Below, one piece after another: positions 12,601 through 24,600 of a stretch of 64,000 bases of DNA. Made by a program: the position numbers and the translations under genes. Numbering within the stretch: the stretch's first letter is position 1; each line of letters starts with the position of its first letter. The notes beneath the pieces are model-generated. The model ran no database searches. It had not been told where the DNA came from and saw only the letters and a list, made by a program, of their open reading frames with translations. This DNA comes from Gari tellinella (lineage: Eukaryota > Mollusca > Bivalvia > Cardiida > Psammobiidae), in contig OV277869.1 of NCBI GenBank assembly GCA_922989275.2, forward strand, positions 40,656,189 through 40,720,188, read 5' to 3'.

Positions 12601-15600
12601 TTCACAAATTTCCCATAGAATTGCTAAAAGTTACATCAACACTCAATTATAAGATAGATTTGAAGGTAGTTTGGTTACACAACTAACTTTTACTACATTT
12701 ATCTAGATGCTTTGAAATCTCAATACTAACACCATACTTTATTTTAGCATTTTCTCTGCAAGAATGGTTGTGTAAGGAGAAATACTTGATAGCTAGTTCA
12801 AACTAGCTTTAGTTAGAATATACCCATATTTCAAAGTTAAAACGTGACTTAGCCACACTTTAACTTTAAAATATGGGTATGTTCGAATTGAGCAAGTCAG
12901 GTTATCGAAATTCAACTTATGAAATACTGGTAAGGTCGATTTAACTCTTTCCTCCCTGAAACGTTAAATGGACAATTCCAGTTTCCATTTTAGTCTAGTC
13001 CATTTCTGACTTTTAAGGGTTGTTTTTGTCAATGTTTGGCATTATGACAAACAGTGAAGACCCTGATCAGAGGGCTCCTTTCGGAGCCCTCTGATCTGGG
13101 TCTTCACTGTTTGCATAGGACAAGTGCACTTTTCACATGTATATTGTTTGAAAAGGACGCCTATAGGCGGGATTAGGGTTCAAAGGGTTAAGCGAGTTTG
13201 AACTATCAAGTTTCGACTATAATTATGATTTTCTTTGCAAATGATTTTGCTCCTGATCAGAAACAGAGAAAGCTTCCTAACCAAATGGCTGCTTTTTGCA
13301 AGTTTTCAATTTAAGGTACATGTATAATCAAATTACAAAAGTGACAATCCAAAAATTATTTGAATAGTTTTTGGATATCTCATTGGATCATTCATACTAG
13401 TATCTTGAGATACATGGAAGTACCTGTAGTTGATTCATCCAAAAGGTTGATTGTTTATAAAGTCACAGGTTATAGGCATATTGTGGAGTTTTTAAAAGCA
13501 CATTTTGGCTTTGGTCTTGTACTGTGTACAGTTAGCATTTTTATATGGTATAGGTCTAAAAAGACATTATAGGATCTGTCATGAGTTGATCTCCAAGACG
13601 AGCTGATCTCAACTGAGTCTAGAATTGAAATTTTCAAAAGCCAGCTTTGGTGAGCTTAATAACTGTTCTATCCTAGACGAGATTGAGATCAGTTTGTCTC
13701 ACAGATTGACCAGTAACAGAGTCTTTTTCTCATATAACAACAATTTTAAGCAACAGACCTTTCTTGGCATCTAGTGACGTCATCAAAGTGGAATAGAGTG
13801 ACATCATCAAAGTGCATGATCTCCAACTTGGTAGAGACAATGATATTCATGATTGTTTATCACTAATGGGGTAGTTACAGTAAAACCCCTCTATTATGTC
13901 CACTAAAACAAGGGCTAATTGGGGGGTATAAAAGACAGATGACAGCTTAAAACAAGGGGACAGTAAAATAGAAAGCTCCTAAAGGAGCTTTCTGTTTTAC
14001 TGTCACCTTGCTTTAAGCAGTCACCTGTCGTAAACACCTAATAATTGACCCAATTTAGTGGTTGTAATAGAGAGGTTTTACTGTATGTGAAAAAATACTT
14101 TTCTGTCCAATGGCAAGTTTTATCTTCTACCCCTTCTATAGATTGTCTCTATACCTTGGGTTGATGTTTGATGCTGTTGGAGTGTTTGTGTTGTTTATGT
14201 GCTGTATAATTCTTTTCTTTTAGAAAGCTTTGCTAGCAGTTAAAAGTTTTATTTGTTCTTTAGAATTTAACAAAAGCAAATGATAAAAATTTGTTTTCAA
14301 AAGTATTTACGTTAGAAGTATCATTGAGACCTTTTATATCTGCCTTTAATACTGAAAACGAGCTAATGGGGAAACGATTAAAGTGCAGTGACTTTTAGTT
14401 AATTTAATGTGTTTTTATTATTTTTTGGCAGATAAGGGGTGCATTTAATACTAATAAATGTTATTTATTTTTTTAATTAATATTATTAAATTAATAGTAA
14501 GGGGAGCGTTTAAACTGGTGTATATGGTATTTGTTATTAAACGCTGGCTGTTAGTCATAATCTACAATTATAATATTATGACTGATACAACTGGGAAATT
14601 ATTCATTTGACTAAAAGGTCACTGTATGAAGGAAAAAAAAAATAAAAAAAATAATGAAACTGAACAAATCTTACATTTTCTCACTCATTTCAGCACTGAA
14701 TCCTATGGTGTTACTACTCATTAGAATTGTCTCAAAGAGACGATTCTAATGAGTTGTGACACCATAGGGTTTTATGCAGAAATAAAGATTTTATTTTTTC
14801 TAAATCCTCCCCTTATCTGGAGCCCTGAACAAAGCTTATCTTCACCTTCTGTTATTTTCTGTGTTTCAGAGGCTGCCAAGGCGACAACCCCCAGCAGTGT
14901 AGGGGGCACCACTAGCAGGATGACCAGTAGTTCCCAGATAGAGACCAACATCCCCAATTACCTAGAACAGATGAAGTGTATGTTTGCCATAGCCTATATC
15001 TGGGCATTTGGTGGATCACTACATGACAGGTCAGTCACAGCAATTTACATGATGTCTTCAATCCATTACCCCATAAATACACCTTTTTACACCTTAAATT
15101 TATTCTTCTACTGAAGAACATAGTTTTACTTTACATGGTCAAAAATGGGTACCATTAGAAATATTTTCTATATCCTAGCAGGTGTTAGCTTAAGGTAGCT
15201 GTTTACGATCGATACTGCAAGCGGATTTTTCTAATTAATTGTCGTGAATGATGATTTCCCCCCCAATTTTATAGCTGACGGATGAAAATGGTACACATCC
15301 CATCAGAATGTGCCAATTTACAAAAAATATTTTAATTTTTTACGATTTTATAAGAACATTTAAAAAAAATATTCAAACAACGATATCAAAGCCATCTTTA
15401 TTTGTAACATAATTAAAATTGCCCAAAATACTCTTTATAAACATATCTATTGACGATTGTCTCAGATTTTTAAAATACCGCTTCAAACCTTTGTTATGTA
15501 ACATCAAAGTTTTTTTACGGTTTAAAGTCGACCACTATTATGTAACGCTTTATAACGGACCACTGGAGCTACTTATACAATTTCTGAGACATGGTTCCCT

Positions 15601-18600
15601 CAGGGAGATAATACCCTTTCATCTGCTTCAAACCTCACGAAAATCGAACCCCAACTGCAAAAGTTAGGGGTGTTCAAAAATACCTCTTGCTTCAAATTAT
15701 GTAATGCTGGAAACTCCAATTAACTGACTGATGTGTCAATTAGGCTCTTGTGACCGCCCCGTATTCAACTAAGACCTTCTTTTTCAACAAATAAAATGAC
15801 CCAGCTTATGATCAATCATTTCATTAAACTCCGCCCCAAATTAACAAAGCCAATCATATAAAAATAACGATTTTAATAAGGTAAAAGTCGTAAATCACCT
15901 CTGACAGCTTAGGAATAAACCACCTATCCAGTCACGTAATCTACGCAATTGAGGCACCCAACTGGGATTCTGACGCGTGATCTACCGGTAAAATGACCGA
16001 GAAAGCGTTTGTTTAAGCAAGAGAGAATTTGGTAACTTGTAGAAAATACCTTTATCTATCAGAATTTGTAAAAAAGTATAAAACGACTATTTTACCAATC
16101 ATTTCGTAAAACGCTACCTTAAAACAGGCTGAAAGTAAAGAAGAATGTGCCTGAGGCACATTCTGATTTACTTTCAACCTGCTTTAATTGGTCATCTGTC
16201 TTCAAAACTAGAAACTGGCTATGGGGTAACGGGTTAAAAAGTAAAAAATATCACAATTTAGTCACCCGTTATATGGGATTTGTAATGTTTTCATTTTTAT
16301 TCAGATACCGTGAGAAGTTCTCAAAGTTTGCCCATGATGTTTTATACCGTGCCAGTCACCCTATCCGTATCCCTCTCCCTGGATCCGTGTATGACTACAC
16401 CGTGGAGGAGGGGACAGGGGGCTTTGTCCGCTGGTCCCACAAAGCCCAGGAGAGATCCAAGAGTCTTGCTGGTGGGTATGTGGTCACCCCAGAGGTGGAG
16501 AAGTACACATTCCTCATAGATCTTCTGATAGGCTCTCACCAGCCGGTGCTGTTAACTGGTCAGCCAGGGGTCGGCAAGACCACACTCATGCAGGTAATTA
16601 TTTAACCAATTACTAGATAGATACTCCTTTTTACGCATATATTATATTCCTCTATTGAAATGACATGGAAACATTTGACAGAGTGGGATGGCAGAGATTG
16701 GGACCTCGCTGCAAACAACCCTCAAGAGAGAGACACCTGGAGATCAGGTGTAAGAACTGCCACGCCTGCAGCATTGAAAGCCAGCTTCCTGGAAGGGGCC
16801 CACTGATGTGGATATTTTTGTCTCTGAATCTGCACGCTAATAAAAAATCTGATGATGATGAATAGAATTGTTCCACTATATACAGTCATGAATATGCACA
16901 GTAAAAAAGTGTTTTCGATATCCTACCAGTTTGAAGCATAAAGCTGGCTGAAAGTAAAGCAGAATGCTCCTGAAGGAGTATTCTGCTTTACTTTAAGCCT
17001 GCCCTAATCATCCATCTGTCTTCAATACTGAAAACAAGCTATGGGGGAGGGGGAAGGGTTAACATGATGAGTTTACTTCATAACAATTAAAACTATTTGT
17101 ATATTCCAGAACATGATTGTATCGAAGCAGCAATCGTCTACTATCATGATGTCTCCGGGCATGACATCAGCCATTTTCCAGGAAGCCCTGATGGCTCACA
17201 TCACGGAGATGAAGAGTAAAGCCTTCAATGTGATCACGTCTGGTCCCCAGCCCTCTACCCCACAAAGTAAAACTGTACAGAAACATCTCTTCTACATTGA
17301 CGACCTCAACACTGCCACCAAGACAAATGGTAGGCTTGCAATGTTTGTTTTTACAATCTGATAGTACATAGATAAAACACAGAAGGCATCGTAAAAGGTG
17401 GTAACTGAAAACAAGCTGAAAGTAAAACAGAAAGTTCTTTAAGGACACTTCAACATACTGTTCAGTGCGTTAACCCATTCCCCCATAAATACACCTTTTT
17501 ACGGCTTTAACTAATTCCTCTACTGAAGAAAATAGTTCAAATTTATACTGTTACAAATAAGATTCATTAGAAATATTTTCTATATTCTAGCAGATACTAG
17601 CTAAAAGCAGGCTGAAATTAAAGCAGAATGCGCCTCAGTGCGCATTCTGCTTTACTTTCAACCTGCTTTAAATGGTCACCTATCTTCAAAACTAGAAACA
17701 GGCTATGGGGTAATGGGTTAAGCAACCACCTGTCTTTAAAATTGATTGACATCAAGCCATGGGGTATTAGAGGTAATGCAGGACAACATTCATTAATCTG
17801 CCACTTGTCTTATGAACTACCTAGTCAACTTCATTGGAATGGTCACTAAACCTCACTAAGTGGTAACATCTGTAGGTCAATGTCTGATTGGTTGATTAAC
17901 AAACTGTTCAATATGACAAATTTCTGTTCATCTACAGAGTACCAGCCAATAACAAACTGTTCAATATGACAAGTTTCTGTTAATCTACGGGGTACCAGCC
18001 AATAACAAACTCAGGCCTACCATAATTTCAAAAAAAAAATCCTAAGATTTTCCCAAATTTTGATTTTAAAGCGCGATTTTCAAAATCGCGCCTTTGCAGG
18101 CGCGATTCCCAAAAGCGCGCTTTTTAATCGAAAATCTTTATTTTTGCGCTTTTGTATTTAAAAGTTAAAAACCATCTTTTCAAATATAAATCACACCATT
18201 GCAAACATTTATTTTATCTATATATTACAAACATACACACAAAGAATAACAGTATAAACTTTATTGCAATAAACATTGTAAAATAAAAACTATAATAAAA
18301 GAAAAATAAGGAAACATCATAAATACTGCTAGGGGCAACTCAACTGTATTCTCCATAGTTGCAAATATTTACTCTTTTTAGCAGTAGGTCCTATAGATCC
18401 CGGTCAGACAACTGTGTTCTGTGATAAGGATTAGAAAAGTTATAGTATCAATGTCTTACATCTGATTTTGCACATTATGACCAGTAAGTTAATAATATTC
18501 ATATAAATATACTTATGGCTAGACACTTTTAGCAGGGCGTCACGTCCTGTCTTTATTCCATGACACCCTGCCGTAATTTAAAAAAATAAAAAATTCAAAG

Positions 18601-21600
18601 CCGATTTCATTTGGCTGCATTTTTTCTCTTGGGTATAGCAATTTTGCTCCCGTGTATAGCTTCTTTACTATATCGGCAATCACTTTATCGCTATGTAATG
18701 CGTGAACCTGTCGTGTCATAAAATGAAGTGTGTACACTACACTATGCAACATGTAGAACCAGACGTGTCATAAATAATGTGCATGCCGTATCTACTTCTC
18801 AGCCCTCAGTCGAATCAGAACCACAGGTGGTAATTACATGTTTGATTGGTTGTGGACAAGCTGCTAATCCAGTCAATGACCCGATAAGAACCAATAAAAA
18901 TAGCATTCGGAATACTTTTATTGCTTTTCTCTTATTTAAAAGTCCGAGAAGGTGCTGTCTGCCGCAATGAATCGGGGATTAGGATTTTTTTCTGGTAGAT
19001 TTTTGAAAAAATCCGGAGATTTCGGAAAAAATCCGGAGATCCGGAGAAATGACGAAAAATCCGGAGATTTAGGAAAAATCCGGAGGAATGGTAGGCCTGC
19101 AAACTGTTCAATATGACAAATTTCTGTTCATCTACTGGGTACCAGCCAATAACAAACTGTTCAATATGACAAGTTTCTGTTAATCTACTGGGTACCAGCC
19201 AATAACAAACTGTTCAATGTGACAAATTTCTTTTAATCTATCGGGTACCAGCCAATAACAAACTGTTCAATATGACAAGTTTCTGTTCATCTACAGGGTA
19301 CCAGCCAAATAACAACTGTTCAATATGACAAATTTCTACAGGGTACCAGCCAATAACAACTGTTCAATATGACAAATTTCTACGGGGTACCAGCCAATAA
19401 CAAACTGTTCAATATGACAAATTTCTGTTCATCTACCGGGTACCAGCCAATAACAAACTGTTCAATATGACAAATTTCTGGTCATCTACAGGGTACCAGC
19501 CAATAACAAACTGTTCAATATGACAAATTTCTACAGGGTACCAGCCAATAACAAACTGTTGAATATGACAAATTTCTGGTCATCTACAGGGTACCAGCCA
19601 ATAACAAACTGTTCAATATGACAAATTTCTGTTCATCTACAGGTTACCAGCCGCCCCTTGAGCTGTTGACCCAGATCTTGTCCCAGGGTGGTTGCTATGA
19701 CAGACAGAGACAGAGGTTCCAGGAGATGAATGAAGCTCTTATACTGGCCAGCGCCACACTACCAACCTCTCCAGGTATGACACCATACACTTGTATATAT
19801 AGCTGGGAAATTATGGACCATATTCCTTTCAAGCATGCTTACCCATCTGGGGTCTGTCTTATGAAAAGTATGACGAAAAGGGTTGTAAGTCAAAACAGTA
19901 AAATACATGTAATCTCCGATTTCTCCATCTAATCCTGTCTTGTGACATCTCTTTGGAATCGTCTTGAAAAGACGATTCCAAAGAGATGTCCAAAAGACAG
20001 GATTAGAATGAGAAATAAAAAATAGTTTAGGATTTTAGAATCTGACTTAAGACAATATTTATTGTACAACATTTCGTAAGACGGGCCCATGGATCTAGAT
20101 TGTTTAGTCCCATGGGTTTACATGCAAAGTTAACTGCAGCTGAAGTTTTGATAAACAGGAGAAAAGGTAAAAAAGAATTAAGACTAAACATGTTAAAACA
20201 CCCTTACCCCATAGCATCTTTCTATTGTTGAAAACATGTGACCACTTCAAGCAGGTTGAAAGTAAATCAGGTTTAAAGTAAAGCAGAAAACACCTGAAGG
20301 TGCATTCTGCTTTATTTTCAGCTACTATCTGCTAGGATAAAGAAAATATTTCTTAAAATGCATATTCATGACCATATATATTGAAATTATTTTCGTTAGT
20401 GGGTGAAAAAATGAAATGGGTAAAAAGTCATATTTATAGAGTAATAGATTTATACAAGTTAATATCAAATGACTATGCATGCCAGATCCACTATACAATA
20501 AAACCTCTCTATTAAGACCAATACAATGAAGGCTAACTGATTGTATAATAGACAGGTGACAGCTTAAAGCAAGGTGACAGTAAAACAGAAAGCTCCTTCA
20601 GGAGCTTTCTATTTTACTGTCACCTTGCTTTAAGCATTCACCTGCCCTAAAACCTAATAATAAACACAATTCAGTGTTTGTAATAGAGAGGTTTTGCTGT
20701 ATAATCTTCTTGTCTTTAATTTACAGGTGTAGGTATGGGTGAGTCATGCCACGTCATGTCAAGTCGGCTGACACGCCTCTTTGTGAACATCAACATGTTC
20801 TTCCCCAATGCTGATGGCATCCTGTCAACATTTGGTCGTAATATACAACACTGGCTGGAGGAGTTCCCAACCTACTCTGTGGAACACCACTTTGAGTTTG
20901 CTCGGGTAAGAAGAACCCCTCATTGAAATTTATTGATGAGCTATACTTGCATATCCATCTACCCAATAGCCTGCTTCTAGTTCTGATGACAGGTGACCAC
21001 TAATAGCAGGTTGAAAGTGAAGCAGAATGTGCCTTTAGGGGCATTCTGCTTTACTTTCAACCTGCTTTAAATTTTCATTAGTAAGGTTGTAGAAAGTATT
21101 TCTTATGTTACATATTCATGACTTATAAAGTGGAACTGTTTTCTGTATTGTAGGAATAAATTAAAGGCGTATAAAGAAATATTTATTGGGTAATGTGAGG
21201 TACAGTGAAACTGGACACTTATAATAAAACAATATTTTCTGTATCTAAACATGTGGCTATAGGTTGCACCGGATAAAAGTAAAAGTTTAAACTTTATTTC
21301 TTTTACACTAATTATGAAACAAGCTACATTAACTTATACAAATCACTCTTAATGGCTCGAATGGTGGGGTATTTGGTAATTTCTGTGGGAGGAAACCGGA
21401 GAAAAGCCAGGTGTTTGGAAGGATGACCAATGTACCCTCTCATGTGCACATACTGACCCGACCCAGGATCGTACTCGAGACCGCATTGGTGAGAAGGGGA
21501 TGCGCTATCCGAATGCCCTGATCAAAGTAAGACATAAAGCTACATAATTTCTTGATTGATTTTTGTGATTTCTACTTTTCTCTAGGCACTGACTATTGGC

Positions 21601-24600
21601 CTGATGGAGCTGTATCATCGTATCAAGGAAAAGTTCAAGCCTACACCCCTACACGCCCACTACGTGTTCACCCTACACGACATCTCCAGGGTGGTCCAAG
21701 GAATACTCCTCATGTCACCAAGGTCAAGGACACGCAAGATGATGAAGATTAGGAAAGACAGTATGTATTTGTCTATGAAATTTGCCCAAACCCTTTCAAT
21801 CTACAGAAAAACCTCTCTATTACAATCACTAAAATAAGGCTAATTGATTGTATGAAAGACAGGTGACAGCTTAACTCTTTGAACCCTAGTCACGCATATA
21901 GGCGTGCTTTTCAAACAGTGTACATGTGAATAGTACACATGTCCTATGCAAACAGTGAAGACCCAGATCAGAGGGCTCCTTTCGGAGCCCTCTGATCAGG
22001 GTCTTCACTGTTTGTCACAATGCCAAACATTGACAAAAGCAACCCTTAAAAGTCAGAAATGGACTTGTCTAAAATGGAAACTGGCATTGACCATTTAAAG
22101 TTTCAGGGAGGAAAGAGTTAAAGCAAGGTGAAGGTGGCTTGTTTTCAGTTTTGAAGACATGTGACCACTGAAAGCAGGTTGAAAGAAAAGCAAAGTCAAG
22201 CCTCAAAGCAAACTCTACCTGTTCAGCCCGCTTGAAGCTTCTATCTGGAAAAATACTTGAAATGCCATCCATAATTCATTTACAGAATTTCCTAGTTAAG
22301 GACTAATTTTCTAAGTGTAAGAATATATTAGAGGTGTTAAAAGGCATATTTATGGATAAATAAGTTAACCATTTTTCTGCAATGACAAAAGAATAAACGT
22401 GTAAACAAACGAATGACAAAAGAACGCTGAGCAAACAATGCAGACCAAAATTAGATATCAATTTGCATTAGTCAGGCAGGACAATAGCACATTTATCAAA
22501 CTTATTTATTTTTCAGAGAAGAGTCAGAGCAGTACAACCACATCACGTCAGACATCTCTGGACTCCCGGGGCCGGGCCAGTATAGGTAGTAACCCTAATG
22601 AGAGTCCCTCCCCGCCCATGATGAAGGTGATAGCCCAACTATGGTGTCATGAGTGTACAAGAACCTTTGCTGACAGACTGGTAACAGAGGAAGGTATACA
22701 AAATTGTCAATCAATTTCAGCACATGCTCATACTTGTAACCCTTTACGGTACCCATAGCCTGTTTCTAGTTTTGAAGACAGGGGACTACTTAAAGCAGGT
22801 TGAAAGTAAAGCAGAATGAGCCTTAAGGCCCATTCTGCTTTACTTTCAGCCTGCTTGAAGCTACAATCTGCTAGGATATAGAAATAATTTCTTATGGTAC
22901 ATATTCATGACTGTATAAATTTGAACTTTTTTCTTTTTTGGAGGAATAAATAAAAGGTGTAAAAATGCCTACTTATGGGGTAATGGGTTAATTTAAGCAG
23001 GTGCTCTTTCTTTTAAAATCTCCAGAGTTTATATGTAAATCTTTTTTTTTCTCCCCAATATTTCTAAAAACTTTTAATCCATAGCCTGTTTCTAGTTTTG
23101 AAGGCATGGGAAAGTGGAGCAGTTTGAAAGTAAAGCAGAATGCGCCTTAACATGCATTCTGCTTTATTTTCAGCCTGTTTTAAGATACAATCTGCTGGAA
23201 TATAAAAAGTAATTCTTACGGTACCATATTCATGACTGTATGAATTGGAACTACAGTGAAGCTCACTTATAGGGAAGTCCAAGGGACCGCCAGATTTCTT
23301 TGGTTTTATCCGAATTTCGTTAAATCAGGCCCATTTCCATGGGTTCTACTACAAGCATTGTTTTATTTACAGATCACCAGTGGTATGCTCGGATGTTGGA
23401 AGAGATTGTTGTCAAGCAGTTCTGTAATGCTAGAGAGGACCCCAAGGTGGAAATGGCTGCCATCTCAGAGGAGACCTTCTCTCAGAGTGTAAGTGTTGCA
23501 CGATATATAAGACTATACATATTTGGAAAGCAAGAGGAATATTAAACCTCACTTTTTTGTAGCTTGTCTGTAGAAAGGCAAGCGTTTTCATCTTTTGATG
23601 ACTCCTAACATATTCAACCCTAGCGACAAGACTTAGTATACTCGTCATTTACAAACATTGTACCTGTGAGGATAACCCTTGTCCCATGCAAACAGTGTAG
23701 ACTCTGATCAGAGGGCTCCTTCAGAAGCTCACTGATCAGGGTCAACACTGTTTGTCATTTTGAAATATAGTGTTAAAATCAACCCTAAATAGTAAGAAAT
23801 GGACTAGACTTATTTTGAAATTGGAATTATCCATTAAAAGTTTCAGGGGTGAATGAGTTAATGCATAATTTAGCTTACTCGATGAAAGTTGTTCTCTTTG
23901 AAAAAATGTTTTCTTGTGCCTATCTTTAGACTGGTTCACATTTTGGTAATTAAAAATATCCACAGGGCAACTAAATAACCCACAAGAGTAACTTAGTGTT
24001 GAAAGACTTAACTACAATGTATTATCAATTTTCTTCTCAGGGTCCCCAGTCCCCTACAGGAACCCCACAACCTCCACACCCTATGTCAGATAGTGAGGAC
24101 GAGGAACCTGAGCAAATGGATGACGGTTTGGGTGACACCCTAGAAGACCCTGATAAACAGACGAGCTCAGAGAGCTCTAAGTCTCTGGGCTCTGCCAGCA
24201 CCCGGGCTTCTCGGGCTCCTTCTCATGCCTCCAGGTCATCAAGGGTATCATCCAGGAAGAAACGGTCAAGCACCTCACAGGAGGATAGTGGGAGTGGCCA
24301 AACAGAAGAACCAAGTATGTTATCAGGAACATTGATACAAATCCTGTAAATCCTCTCTATTACGACCACTAAGTTGTCTTAATTATTAGGTGTTTAATCC
24401 ATTAACCCATAACCTGTTTTCTAGTTTTGAAGACATTGGGACCACTTAAAGCAGGCTGACAGTAAAGCAGAATGTGCCTTAAGGCACATTCTGCTTTACT
24501 TTCAGACTGCTTTAAGCTACAATCTGCTAGAATATAGAAAATATTTGTTTTTGAGCACAGTCATGACTGTATAAGTTGGAACAATTTTCTTCAGTCAGGA

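Noticed and set aside
15419..15667. 82-codon ORF inside the 925-bp TTAA element
   Set aside because: No transposase motif; AT-rich chance frame.
18540..18752. 70-codon ORF inside the 1088-bp element as a possible transposase remnant
   Set aside because: No catalytic motif or family resemblance could be seen.
19100..19642. CRISPR-like array of repeats
   Set aside because: Units are contiguous diverged tandem copies without unique spacers, in a eukaryotic intron.
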